From: Pseudomonas viciae | GTDB taxonomy: Bacteria; Pseudomonadota; Gammaproteobacteria; Pseudomonadales; Pseudomonadaceae | Direction: 5' to 3' | NCBI RefSeq assembly: GCF_004786035.1 | Contig: NZ_CP035088.1 | Span: 3,012,001 to 3,076,000 of the forward strand | Length of the DNA stretch: 64,000 bases | Shown: positions 26,455 to 34,870 of the stretch, one piece after another | Layout: the number at the start of each line of letters is the position of its first letter | Position numbering within the stretch: the first letter of the stretch is position 1 | Made by a program: the position numbers and the translations under genes | The notes under the pieces: generated by a model | Databases searched by the model: none | What the model was told of the DNA's origin: nothing | Seen by the model: only the letters and a program-made list of their open reading frames with translations

Positions 26455-27816
26455 TCAGCTTTCTGTCGCCGACAGGTTCATGGGCAGCAGGATGTCCAGC
26501 TCGCTTCGCCCCGGCACCGACGTCAACTCCAGCCGTCCGCCGAAATGCTCGACCCGTTCGCGGATATTGCGCAGGCCGATGCCGCTATGGCCACGTTCGA
26601 CCTGTGGGACGTTGAAACCCATCCCGTCGTCCACCACCGTCAGGCGCAAGGACTGGCCGGAGCCGAACAAGGTGATGCCGACGCTTTTCGCACCGGCGTG
26701 ACGCTCGATATTGGTCAGGGCTTCCTGGGCAATGCGAAACAGCGAAACCGGCGCTCCATTTTCCAGGCGGCAATCGAATTCGTTGCTTCGGTAGGACACC
26801 TCCAGCCCGCTGCGTTGCTGGAACTCTGCTGCGAGTTGGCCGATGGCGGCAGGCAGGCCCAGGGTGTCGAGCAGGGAAGAGCGCAAGTCGTGGGAGATGC
26901 TGCGAATCTCGCCGATGGCTTCGCCGAGTCGGTCTGTCGCGTTTTTCAAAATGCCCAGGCCGTTTTCCTGGCCGTTTTCAAGCACATGACTGGCCAGTTC
27001 GAACTGGAATTTTATCGACACCAGCAACTGGCTGATGCCGTCGTGAAGTTCGCGAGACACTCGCGAACGCTCTTCCTCCTGCAAGCTGACGATGCGCTGG
27101 TTCAACCGCTGCAGCTTTTTGTCGGCCAGCCGGTGTTCGCTGACGTTGAGGGTCATGCCGCCGGCAAACACCAGCAGGACCGCGACCAATGCGATGGCAG
27201 CGATGGCCTGCATGGTGGTGTGGATGCCCTGGGCCACTTCATCGCGGGCTTGCTGGGTGGCGCGCTCGACATCCTCCAGATAGATCCCGGTACCGAGCAT
27301 CCAGCCCCAGCGATCCAGCATCACCACGTAGGCGAGCTTGTCGGTCACTTGGCCGGAGGAGGGCTTGTTCCAGGCATAGCGCTGGAAACCTTCGCCGGAT
27401 TCGGCACTCTTGAGCAGCGCCTGGATCACCGGCAGGCCGTGGGGATCCTTCATGTCCCAGAGGTATTGCCCCACCAGTTCCGACTGCCGGGCGTGCATCA
27501 GGCTGCGGCCCTGGCGGTCGTACACGAAAAAATAGCCGTTGATGCCGAAGCTGAGCTTGCGCAGTTCCTCCAGGACTTGCTGCTGCGCGCGTTCGTCGCC
27601 CAAACCGCCGTTATACAGTGGGGCGATCAGGCTCTGCGCCATCTCGACATAGTTTTTCAACTCGGCGCGCTTGCTCGCCAGGATGCTGTCTTCGATCAAT
27701 TGGGCCTGTTGATCGCCTAACTGGCGATTGAGCGAGATCACCAGTGCGCAGATGACGGCAATCGCCAGGACCAGGGGCAGGATCCCGAGGGCGACGATTT
27801 TGTGTTTGAGCAGCAT
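26455..27816 (-). CDS. Sensor histidine kinase with periplasmic Cache domain
   Basis: A 453-residue kinase. A transmembrane helix (about 5-28) precedes a single-Cache periplasmic sensor (about 35-180; GINGYFFVYDRQGRSLMHARQ, WGWMLGTGIYLEDVE), a second helix (about 197-220), a HisKA_3 phosphoacceptor (EEERSRVSRELHDGISQ) and a NarX-type ATPase (EALTNIERHAGAKSV, GHSGIGLRNIRERV). The Cache type often binds small carboxylates such as pyruvate, acetate or propionate. The start MLLKHKIVALGIL places the first helix at the N-terminus. Confidence 0.9.
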   Translation of the reverse strand: MLLKHKIVALGILPLVLAIAVICALVISLNRQLGDQQAQLIEDSILASKRAELKNYVEMAQSLIAPLYNGGLGDERAQQQVLEELRKLSFGINGYFFVYDRQGRSLMHARQSELVGQYLWDMKDPHGLPVIQALLKSAESGEGFQRYAWNKPSSGQVTDKLAYVVMLDRWGWMLGTGIYLEDVERATQQARDEVAQGIHTTMQAIAAIALVAVLLVFAGGMTLNVSEHRLADKKLQRLNQRIVSLQEEERSRVSRELHDGISQLLVSIKFQFELASHVLENGQENGLGILKNATDRLGEAIGEIRSISHDLRSSLLDTLGLPAAIGQLAAEFQQRSGLEVSYRSNEFDCRLENGAPVSLFRIAQEALTNIERHAGAKSVGITLFGSGQSLRLTVVDDGMGFNVPQVERGHSGIGLRNIRERVEHFGGRLELTSVPGRSELDILLPMNLSATES

Positions 27817-27911
27817 CTGTACTCCTGTCCGGATTCGGCGGCGGGGAGGTGGATGGCGGGCATCATATGCCAAACCCATGTGCGAGGCATAAACCTGTGG
27901 AATATGGCCAT

Positions 27912-27947
27912 CTACGTAGAACTACGTAGGTAGCCCGTACGTAGTAC
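27912..27947. promoter_or_regulatory. Triple TACGTA palindromes upstream of cstA
   Basis: CTACGTAG occurs at 27912-27919 and again at 27922-27929, one helical turn apart. GTACGTAGTAC follows at 27937-27947. The cluster lies 112-147 bp upstream of cstA and about 95 bp upstream of the divergent kinase gene. It suits a LuxR-type response regulator binding as adjacent dimers; the link is inferred. Confidence 0.55.
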
Positions 27948-28058
27948 TGCGGATTTATTTATTGACGACTTACAGGGATATTGGGCCGGCTCCGAATAGC
28001 CGGGGCACACTATAAAAACAATCGCCGCAATCCACTGGATATCGGCAGGAGACACGCA

Positions 28059-30119
28059 ATGACAACCCGTCTGGTTAAACACCTCGCCTGGTTTGCCGTG
28101 GCTGTTCTGGGAGCCTGTGCGTTGAGTGTCGTGGCCTTGCGCCGCGGCGAACCCATCAACGCCCTCTGGATCGTCGTCGCAGCCGTGGCCATCTACCTGG
28201 TCGCCTACCGCTACTACAGCCTCTTCATCGCCAATAACGTGATGCAACTCGATGCGCGCCGGGCCACCCCCGCTGTGCTCAACAACGATGGCCTGGACTA
28301 CGTCCCGACCAACAAACACATTCTCTTCGGCCACCACTTCGCGGCCATTGCCGGCGCGGGGCCGCTGGTCGGGCCGGTGCTGGCGGCGCAGATGGGCTAC
28401 CTGCCCGGTACGCTCTGGCTGATCGCCGGCGTGGTGCTGGCCGGTGCGGTGCAGGACTTCATGATCCTGTTCCTGTCCACCCGCCGCAACGGGCGCTCCC
28501 TGGGCGACATGGTCCGGGAAGAAATGGGCCGCATCCCCGGCACCATCGCGCTGTTCGGCTGTTTCCTGATCATGATCATCATCCTCGCGGTGCTGGCGCT
28601 GATCGTGGTCAAGGCCCTGGCCGAGAGCCCGTGGGGGATCTTCACGGTGATGGCGACCATCCCGATCGCGATGTTCATGGGCATTTACATGCGCTACATC
28701 CGCCCGGGCCGCATCGGTGAAATCTCGGTCATCGGCGTGCTGTTGCTGCTGGGTTCGATCTGGCTGGGCGGGCAGATTGCCGCCGACCCGGTCTGGGCCA
28801 AGGCCTTCAGCTTCACCGGGATCCAGATCACCTGGATGTTGATCGGCTACGGTTTTGTCGCGGCGGTGCTGCCGGTGTGGCTGATCCTGGCCCCACGGGA
28901 CTACCTGTCGACATTCTTGAAAATCGGCACCATCGTCGCCCTGGCGATCGGCATCCTGGTCACCATGCCCGAGCTGAAAATGCCGGCGCTGACCCAGTTC
29001 ACCGACGGCACGGGACCTGTGTGGAAGGGCGGGCTGTTCCCGTTCCTGTTCATCACCATCGCCTGCGGCGCGGTCTCGGGGTTCCATGCGCTGATCTCCT
29101 CGGGCACCACGCCCAAGCTCTTGGATAACGAAGTCAACGCCCGCTATATCGGCTACGGCGGCATGCTGATGGAGTCGTTCGTGGCGATCATGGCCATGGT
29201 CGCCGCTTCGGTGATCGAGCCGGGCGTGTACTTCGCCATGAACAGCCCGGCGGCGATCGTCGGCGGTGACGTGGTGGCCGTGGCGCAGACCGTCAGCAGC
29301 TGGGGTTTTGCAATCACCCCCGAAGCGCTGCAAGCGGTGGCCAAGGACATCGGCGAGACCACCATCCTGGCCCGCGCCGGCGGTGCGCCGACCCTGGCGG
29401 TCGGTATCGCGCAGATCCTGCACTCGGTGCTGCCGGGTGAGAACACCATGGCGTTCTGGTACCACTTCGCGATCCTGTTCGAAGCGCTGTTCATCCTCAC
29501 CGCAGTGGACGCCGGCACCCGTGCCGGACGGTTCATGCTGCAGGATTTGCTCGGCTCCTTCGTGCCGGCGCTCAAGCGTACCGAATCCTGGACCGCCAAC
29601 CTGATCGCCACCGCTGGTTGCGTGGCGCTGTGGGGTTACCTGCTGTATCAAGGCGTGATCGATCCGCTGGGCGGCATCAACACCTTGTGGCCGCTGTTCG
29701 GCATCTCCAACCAGATGCTGGCCGGTATCGCCCTGATGCTCGCCACCGTGGTGCTGATCAAGATGAAGCGCCAGCGCTACGTCTGGGTGACCATGTTGCC
29801 GGCCGTCTGGCTGCTGATCTGCACCACCACGGCGGGCCTGATCAAGCTGTTCGACGCCAACCCGGCGATCGGCTTTTTGGCCCTGGCGCGCAAATACAAC
29901 GATGCCCTGGCCGCCGGCCAGATCCTGGCCCCGGCCAAGAGCATCGAGCAGATGCAGCACGTGGTGTTCAACGCCTACACCAACGCAACGCTGACGGTGT
30001 TGTTCCTGTTCGTGGTCTTCAGCATCCTGTTCTACGCGCTCAAGGTCGGCATCGCCGCCTGGGGCAGCAAGGAACGCACGGATAAAGAAGCGCCATTCCA
30101 GGCCGTGCCGGACGCCTGA
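28059..30119 (+). CDS. cstA: CstA/BtsT-family pyruvate (peptide) transporter
   Basis: A 686-residue inner-membrane protein with about 16 hydrophobic helices. Family blocks are [68 protein letters not shown] and [16 protein letters not shown]. CstA was first described as a carbon-starvation peptide transporter; E. coli BtsT and CstA import pyruvate with protons. A small YbdD-like gene follows 16 bases later, the usual pairing. The ATG is preceded by GGCAGGAGAC. Confidence 0.92.
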   Translation: MTTRLVKHLAWFAVAVLGACALSVVALRRGEPINALWIVVAAVAIYLVAYRYYSLFIANNVMQLDARRATPAVLNNDGLDYVPTNKHILFGHHFAAIAGAGPLVGPVLAAQMGYLPGTLWLIAGVVLAGAVQDFMILFLSTRRNGRSLGDMVREEMGRIPGTIALFGCFLIMIIILAVLALIVVKALAESPWGIFTVMATIPIAMFMGIYMRYIRPGRIGEISVIGVLLLLGSIWLGGQIAADPVWAKAFSFTGIQITWMLIGYGFVAAVLPVWLILAPRDYLSTFLKIGTIVALAIGILVTMPELKMPALTQFTDGTGPVWKGGLFPFLFITIACGAVSGFHALISSGTTPKLLDNEVNARYIGYGGMLMESFVAIMAMVAASVIEPGVYFAMNSPAAIVGGDVVAVAQTVSSWGFAITPEALQAVAKDIGETTILARAGGAPTLAVGIAQILHSVLPGENTMAFWYHFAILFEALFILTAVDAGTRAGRFMLQDLLGSFVPALKRTESWTANLIATAGCVALWGYLLYQGVIDPLGGINTLWPLFGISNQMLAGIALMLATVVLIKMKRQRYVWVTMLPAVWLLICTTTAGLIKLFDANPAIGFLALARKYNDALAAGQILAPAKSIEQMQHVVFNAYTNATLTVLFLFVVFSILFYALKVGIAAWGSKERTDKEAPFQAVPDA

Positions 30120-30135
30120 AACGAGGAATGCAACG

Positions 30136-30333
30136 ATGTTCAATGACTTGAGTCGCCTCGGTAAATACCTCGGTCAGGCCGCGCGCCTGATGGTCGGCAT
30201 GCCCGACTACGACAACTACGTCGAGCACATGCAAACCAAGCACCCGGACAAGCCGATGATGGACTACGAGGCGTTCTTTCGAGAGCGCCAGGAGGCCCGT
30301 TACGGTGGCAAGGGTGGGCCCAAGTGCTGTTGA
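30136..30333 (+). CDS. YbdD/YjiX-family small protein (DUF466)
   Basis: A 65-residue protein, [31 protein letters not shown]..., ending KGGPKCC. YbdD/YjiX proteins are encoded directly after CstA or BtsT in many proteobacteria and are thought to assist the transporter, in part unknown. The conserved [11 protein letters not shown] block and the C-terminal Cys pair are present. ACGAGGA precedes the start. Confidence 0.88.
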   Translation: MFNDLSRLGKYLGQAARLMVGMPDYDNYVEHMQTKHPDKPMMDYEAFFRERQEARYGGKGGPKCC

Positions 30334-30364
30334 TCCGCTGATTGCAGGTGGATGATGTAACCCT

Positions 30365-30454
30365 TGTGGGGGCGGGCTTGTTCGCGAAGGCGTAGTGTCA
30401 GTTAACAAATAATGTGGCTGACACAGCGCTTTCGCGAGCAAGCCCGCTCCCACA
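30365..30454. repeat. REPIN downstream of cstA operon
   Basis: TGTGGGGGCGGGCTTGTTCG is mirrored by CGAGCAAGCCCGCTCCCACA across a core of about 45 bases. It lies between the convergent YbdD-like and sensor-kinase genes. Confidence 0.85.
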
Positions 30455-30471
30455 GTTGTTTTGGGTTGGTT

Positions 30472-31779
30472 TCAGCAGTGGCTCAGCCGCAGCTCGGCAC
30501 ACAGCCCGCCGCCGTCGCGGTTGCTCAAGGTCAGTGAACCGCCCATGGCATGGGCCAGTTGCTGGGCGATGGCCAGGCCCAATCCTGTGCCGCCGGTTTC
30601 CCGGTTGCGTGAACTTTCTACCCGGTAGAACGGCTTTAGCACCTCGGCCAGTTCCTGTTCATTGATGCCTGGGCCACGGTCCAATACCTGGATCGCCAAT
30701 TGCCCGTTGTCAGCGAGGAGCACCTGGATCTGGGCAGCACCGCCAAACTTCAATGCATTGTCCACCAGGTTGACCAGCACCCGGCGCAGAGCATGGGGCC
30801 GGGTGTCTATGACGGACGCGTTTTTCCCGGATAACTGCACGTCCTGTCCGGTGTCCTGGTAGTCGAATACCAAGCTGTCGAGAAACGCATCCAGGCTAAT
30901 GCGGCAACTGGCTTCGGTGGCGCCGTGGATGCTGCGGGCATAGGCCACGCCTTCACGCACCAGGTGCTCCATTTCACTCAGGTCGCTCCACAGCTTGTCC
31001 TTTTCAATGCCGTCGTCCATGAACTCGGCGCGTAGCTTCATGCGCGTGATGGGGGTCTGCAGATCATGGGAAATCGCCGCCAACAACTGCATGCGCTCCT
31101 TGAGGTAGGTGGCGATGCGATCCTGCATGGAATTGAACGCCTTGGCGGCATGCACCACTTCGGTCGGGCCTTTTTCGTCCAGGCGCACGCTGTGAGCGTT
31201 CGGGTCGAGGGTTTCCACCGCGTCGGCCAATCGGGTCAGCGGGCCGACGGCGATGCGCACGGCCAACCAGGTGCAGCCGATCAACAGCACTAACTGCCCC
31301 AGCAACACCACCGGCAGCCAGGGGGAGAGGGGCATCATCGCCGGCCTTACATCGATGGTCAGCGGACTGCCGTCGTTCAGGCGCAGATGGGCCTGATAGT
31401 GCTTCTGCGGCCCGGGAATGTCGGTGAAGGTCAGGGGGTAGGCCTGGCCGATGGCCTCTTGGATCGAACTCACCGACACCGGTGCGCTGGCAAGGTCCAT
31501 CGGCTGGCCGGGCTGGCCTTCATCGAGTCGGTAACCGTAGTTGGGCCGGATGAGTTTGGGCAGCCAGGCCTGGCGCTCGATGGCCGGCAGGCGGTCGAGG
31601 ATGGCGACAGAGGTCGAGACATCGGTTTCCAGATTGCCGAGCATGGTCGACTTGGCGGTTTGGTAGCGTTCGTAGTACTGGGCGCCAAACGACAGGCCCT
31701 GGGCCAGGATCAGCCCGATCAGGAAAATCAGCGACAGCCGCGAAGCCAGGGTGCGCGGCCAATGCAGCGGCAGACTCAT
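30472..31779 (-). CDS. Sensor histidine kinase of an OmpR-type two-component system (PA2480-like)
   Basis: A 435-residue kinase. Two membrane helices (about 10-33 and 158-180) flank a periplasmic sensor; a HAMP domain, the H-box AAISHDLQTPITRMK (about 242-256), an N-box with NLVDNALKFGG and the G-box GGTGLGLAIAQQLA follow. It overlaps the upstream response-regulator stop by ATGA. In P. aeruginosa a pair next to dsbD2 (PA2479/PA2480) has the same neighbourhood. The signal is unknown; redox or metal stress fits the divergent DipZ-like gene. Confidence 0.9.
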   Translation of the reverse strand: MSLPLHWPRTLASRLSLIFLIGLILAQGLSFGAQYYERYQTAKSTMLGNLETDVSTSVAILDRLPAIERQAWLPKLIRPNYGYRLDEGQPGQPMDLASAPVSVSSIQEAIGQAYPLTFTDIPGPQKHYQAHLRLNDGSPLTIDVRPAMMPLSPWLPVVLLGQLVLLIGCTWLAVRIAVGPLTRLADAVETLDPNAHSVRLDEKGPTEVVHAAKAFNSMQDRIATYLKERMQLLAAISHDLQTPITRMKLRAEFMDDGIEKDKLWSDLSEMEHLVREGVAYARSIHGATEASCRISLDAFLDSLVFDYQDTGQDVQLSGKNASVIDTRPHALRRVLVNLVDNALKFGGAAQIQVLLADNGQLAIQVLDRGPGINEQELAEVLKPFYRVESSRNRETGGTGLGLAIAQQLAHAMGGSLTLSNRDGGGLCAELRLSHC

Positions 31780-32516
31780 ACCGACGCCTCGAGGATCTCC
31801 ACCGGCAGCGAGAACACATAACCCTCGCTGCGCACTGTCTTGATGTAGGCCGGCTCCCGGGCATCGTCCAGCAGGCGCTGGCGCAGACGACTGACCAGCA
31901 GATCAATGGAGCGATCGAACAGATCGGCGTCCCGGCCCTGGGTCAGGTTAAGCAACTGGTCGCGGTTGAGCACCCGCTGCGGATGGTCGAGGAACACCCG
32001 CAACAAACGATATTCGGCACCGCTCAGGGCGACCATGGTGCCGTCGGAATCCAGCAGATGGCGGGCGGTGGTGTCCAGGCGCCAGCGCCCGAAGGCCAAC
32101 AGGCGACCGCTTTCAGTGACCACCAGGTTCGGCGGCAGCATGCGGGTGCGGCGTAGCACGGCGTTGATCCGTGCCAGCAGCTCACGGGCGGCGAAGGGTT
32201 TGACCAGGTAATCGTCGGCGCCCATTTCCAGGCCGATGATGCGGTCGGTTTCGTCGTTGCGAGCGGTGAGCATCAGCACCGGCGTGGCCTTGTGCTTGCC
32301 GGCGCGTAGTTCCCGACACAGCACCAGGCCGTCATCGCCCGGCATCATGATGTCCAGCACGATCAGGTCCACCGGGGTGGTTTCCAGAAAAGCGCGCATC
32401 TGCCGGCCATCGGCAACCACCGTGGTGCGCAGGCCGTTCTTTTTCAGGTAGTTGCCCACCAGCTCTCTGATCTCGCGATCGTCATCCACTATCAACACGT
32501 GATCGACATGATCCAT
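31776..32516 (-). CDS. OmpR-family response regulator (PA2479-like)
   Basis: A 246-residue regulator with a receiver domain (VDDDREIRELV; phosphoacceptor Asp in LIVLDIMMPGDDG; Lys in DDYLVKPFAAREL) and a C-terminal winged helix (LSGAEYRLLRVFLDHPQRVLNRDQLL ... VSRLRQRLLDD ... IKTVRSEGYVFS). It is the first gene of the regulator/kinase operon and is divergent from the DUF2790 and DipZ-like genes, which are its likely targets. Confidence 0.93.
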   Translation of the reverse strand: MDHVDHVLIVDDDREIRELVGNYLKKNGLRTTVVADGRQMRAFLETTPVDLIVLDIMMPGDDGLVLCRELRAGKHKATPVLMLTARNDETDRIIGLEMGADDYLVKPFAARELLARINAVLRRTRMLPPNLVVTESGRLLAFGRWRLDTTARHLLDSDGTMVALSGAEYRLLRVFLDHPQRVLNRDQLLNLTQGRDADLFDRSIDLLVSRLRQRLLDDAREPAYIKTVRSEGYVFSLPVEILEASV

Positions 32517-32596
32517 GGTGTCCAGTCCCCTTGGCGTTTTCTTGTGATCAGTCTACAGGCGCCGGCCGGCACGGCTTGCGGCGCTTTGTATTGCAG

Positions 32597-32620
32597 TGTA
32601 TCTGGCGCGCGACGGATACA
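32597..32620. promoter_or_regulatory. TGTATC-N12-GATACA inverted repeat in the regulator/DUF2790 intergenic region
   Basis: Arms at 32597-32602 and 32615-32620 are perfectly complementary. Further GATAC words follow at 32647-32651 and 32668-32672. The element sits in the divergent promoter region of the two-component operon and is a candidate response-regulator site. Confidence 0.45.
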
Positions 32621-32670
32621 CAGCGATGCAAAAAGCCGTCTGGCCCGATACAGACGCGATACCTGCGCGG

Positions 32671-32731
32671 CATTCAATGGTTTACATCGAGGCAACACGA
32701 CAGGCCTCGGCAGAAAAACACCCATTGAATG
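32671..32731. promoter_or_regulatory. Nested inverted repeat in the leader of the DUF2790 gene
   Basis: The outer perfect 10-base arms are CATTCAATGG (32671-32680) and CCATTGAATG (32722-32731). Inside them lies a perfect 6-base pair of arms, CGAGGC (32688-32693) and GCCTCG (32704-32709). The outer right arm ends 16 bases before the ATG. It could be a structured 5' leader occluding translation, or a looped double operator. Confidence 0.6.
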
Positions 32732-32747
32732 AATCGAGGACACCACC

Positions 32748-33011
32748 ATGAACACCAAAGCCGTCTACGCCGCCTGCCTTTTCGCCGCGCTGAACATCTG
32801 CACCTTGTCGGCCCGGGCCGAGAGTGACGTCCAGGCGCAAACCTATGCCTACGGCACCCACCTTGATATCCAGAAAGTGCTGTCGCTGTCCGAAGACGCC
32901 GAGCCGACCTGCGGCGTGGTGAATGCCCGGATGACCTACCTGGACTCGGCGGGCCACCAGCAGGCGCTGGACTACCGCAAGTTGGCCGACAACTGCAATG
33001 ACGGAAGCTGA
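32748..33011 (+). CDS. DUF2790 family small periplasmic protein
   Basis: An 87-residue protein with a signal peptide cleaved near LSARAES. The mature part has the DUF2790 pattern YAYGTHLDIQKVLSL...CGVVNARMTYLDSAGHQQALDYRKLADNC with two cysteines that probably form a disulfide. The family is largely confined to Pseudomonas and often sits beside two-component systems; its function is unknown. AATCGAGGA lies upstream of the start. Confidence 0.88.
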   Translation: MNTKAVYAACLFAALNICTLSARAESDVQAQTYAYGTHLDIQKVLSLSEDAEPTCGVVNARMTYLDSAGHQQALDYRKLADNCNDGS

Positions 33012-33093
33012 AACTAAAGTCTCAGGAATGATTGATAACAGTTTGTTATTAAACATTTTTTATTAAAAAGTTCTCCACCATTGAGGTGATGCC

Positions 33094-34305
33094 ATGCTTC
33101 TGATCGCTTTCCTCGGCGGGATCCTGACGATCCTCAGCCCCTGTATTCTTCCCGTGGTCCCGTTTCTGTTCGCCCGGGCCAATCGCTCGCGGGGTTCGGT
33201 GCTGCTGACGCTCGCCGGCATGGTGCTGACATTCGCCCTGGTCTCGAGCCTGGCGGTGGCCAGCAGCGACTGGGTCCTGCGCGCTAGCAGCCTGGGTCGG
33301 CAAGTCGCCCTGGGGGTGATGGTGCTGTTCGCCTTGTCACTGATGTTCAGCCGGTTCGGCACCTGGCTGGCGCGGCCGTTGGTCAGCTTGGGTAACCGGA
33401 TTGATGCTGGCGCCGGACGGACCGCCGGGCCTGCCGGGGCGCTGCTGATCGGGGTGGCCACCGGGCTGCTCTGGGCGCCGTGCGCCGGACCGATCCTCGG
33501 GGTGATCCTGACCGGGGCCATGCTGCAAGGCGCCAGCGCCGAAACCAGTCTGCTGTTGCTCGCCTATGGGCTGGGCAGTGCCTTGTCGCTGGGAACATTG
33601 ATCTTCGCCGGACGTGGGTTGGTCGGCCGCCTGAAGCTCTCTTTGCCGATCACCACCTGGCTGCGCCGGGGCAGTGGTGCGCTGGTGTTGCTGGTCGCTG
33701 CGGCGATTGGTACCGGTGCCGATGATCGTCTGTTGGCCAGTACCTCTTCCCAAGGCGCGGCGACCCTGGAGCAGAGCCTGCTGGAGAAGGTGCCCAAGGC
33801 CATCGATTACGTGGTCAGCAAGGCCGGCGCGGCCTCCATGCCGAGCCTCGAAGTCCAGGGCACCATGCCCTCGCTGGACGGTGCAGTGCAATGGCTGAAC
33901 TCGCCACCCTTGAGCAGTGAGTCACTCAAGGGCAAGGTGGTGCTGGTGGATTTCTGGACCTATGACTGCATCAACTGCCAACGCACGCTGCCGTATGTAA
34001 ACGGCTGGGCGAAGAAGTATGAAAAGGACGGACTGGTGGTGATCGGCGTCCACACGCCGGAATACGGTTACGAGAAGATCATCGACAACGTGCGCGAGCA
34101 GGTGGGCAAGCTGGGCATCGGTTACCCGGTGGCCATCGACAATCAATATGCGATCTGGCGGGCCTTCAACAACCAGTATTGGCCGGCCCATTACTTCATC
34201 GATGCCAAGGGGCAGGTGCGCTACAGCCACTTTGGCGAAGGGCGCTATGGTGAGCAGGAGCAGGTGATCCAGCAGTTGTTGCAGGAGGCGAAGGCAGGCC
34301 GGTAA
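33094..34305 (+). CDS. DipZ-like thiol-redox protein (CcdA domain plus thioredoxin domain)
   Basis: A 403-residue protein. The CcdA/DsbD-type membrane part (about 1-205) has paired cysteines in SPCILP (Cys17) and WAPCAGP (Cys130). A periplasmic TlpA/thioredoxin-like domain (about 270-400) carries YDCINCQRTLP (Cys292, Cys295). It should carry electrons across the inner membrane to periplasmic disulfides. The architecture matches DipZ and the P. aeruginosa DsbD2 neighbourhood. GTTCTCC-poor upstream sequence gives only a weak ribosome binding site, with TTGAGGTG about seven bases before ATG. Confidence 0.88.
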   Translation: MLLIAFLGGILTILSPCILPVVPFLFARANRSRGSVLLTLAGMVLTFALVSSLAVASSDWVLRASSLGRQVALGVMVLFALSLMFSRFGTWLARPLVSLGNRIDAGAGRTAGPAGALLIGVATGLLWAPCAGPILGVILTGAMLQGASAETSLLLLAYGLGSALSLGTLIFAGRGLVGRLKLSLPITTWLRRGSGALVLLVAAAIGTGADDRLLASTSSQGAATLEQSLLEKVPKAIDYVVSKAGAASMPSLEVQGTMPSLDGAVQWLNSPPLSSESLKGKVVLVDFWTYDCINCQRTLPYVNGWAKKYEKDGLVVIGVHTPEYGYEKIIDNVREQVGKLGIGYPVAIDNQYAIWRAFNNQYWPAHYFIDAKGQVRYSHFGEGRYGEQEQVIQQLLQEAKAGR

Positions 34306-34416
34306 TTTAAATAAACATATTTAATTTCATTGGCTTAGGGATATATCCTCTACCTATTTCTAGATTGGTGTTCCGCTTGGAGAGGGGGATACCGCAGTGG
34401 CGAAGGCAAGCCGATA

Positions 34417-34450
34417 CCTGTGGCGAGGGAGCAAGCTCCCTCGCCACAGG
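34417..34450. repeat. Perfect 34-base palindromic REP hairpin
   Basis: CCTGTGGCGAGGGAGC (34417-34432) and its exact reverse complement (34435-34450) are separated by only AA. It is a compact relative of the 2785-2877 element, lying downstream of the DipZ-like gene where it can end transcription or protect the message. Confidence 0.85.
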
Positions 34451-34531
34451 TGTTTCCAGCCAAGTGCTGGCCCCTTGCTCATCTTTATACCGCCAAACTT
34501 CTTTCATTTCAGAAAGTTGAGCGACAAACCT

Positions 34532-34861
34532 ATGCGAATTTCTAAGTGGGTCGTAGCGACGTTTCTCCTGGCCGCCGTCTCGTTTGAGGCCCAGGCCAGA
34601 GCCTTGACGCCAAACCAGCAGTCTGTGTGCCGCTGGGGTTCGGACATTGCCGCAGGGGCCCAGGCGTCGAAGCTCTCCGGGGTCAGCCTGTACGGCGCGC
34701 GCAAGAAGCTGCAGGTGCGCAAGTTTTCCCGGCCCTGGATGCGCATGACCGCCTTGGGCATCACCGAGCAGACCTACAACAGCGCCTCGCGCCTCAAGCC
34801 CGCCGCAGTCAAGCAGACTTACTACGAACAATGCGTGCGTCACGAGCTGGCGCGAAGATAG
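34532..34861 (+). CDS. Conserved hypothetical secreted protein
   Basis: A 109-residue protein with a signal peptide (MRISKWVVATFLLAAVSFEAQA) and a basic mature part, NQQSVCRWGSDIAAGAQASKLSG...YYEQCVRHELARR, with two cysteines about 70 residues apart. No family is recognised. The start was chosen at the signal sequence; the longer upstream frame runs through the REP hairpin. It is convergent with acoR. Confidence 0.65.
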   Translation: MRISKWVVATFLLAAVSFEAQARALTPNQQSVCRWGSDIAAGAQASKLSGVSLYGARKKLQVRKFSRPWMRMTALGITEQTYNSASRLKPAAVKQTYYEQCVRHELARR

Positions 34862-34870
34862 CCTTCGATT

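Noticed and set aside
27912..30143. Very long open frame (743 codons) on the minus strand opposite cstA
   Set aside because: It is a shadow of the cstA gene: the translation is a low-complexity His/Gln/Asp/Gly-rich sequence and cstA matches a well-known family end to end.
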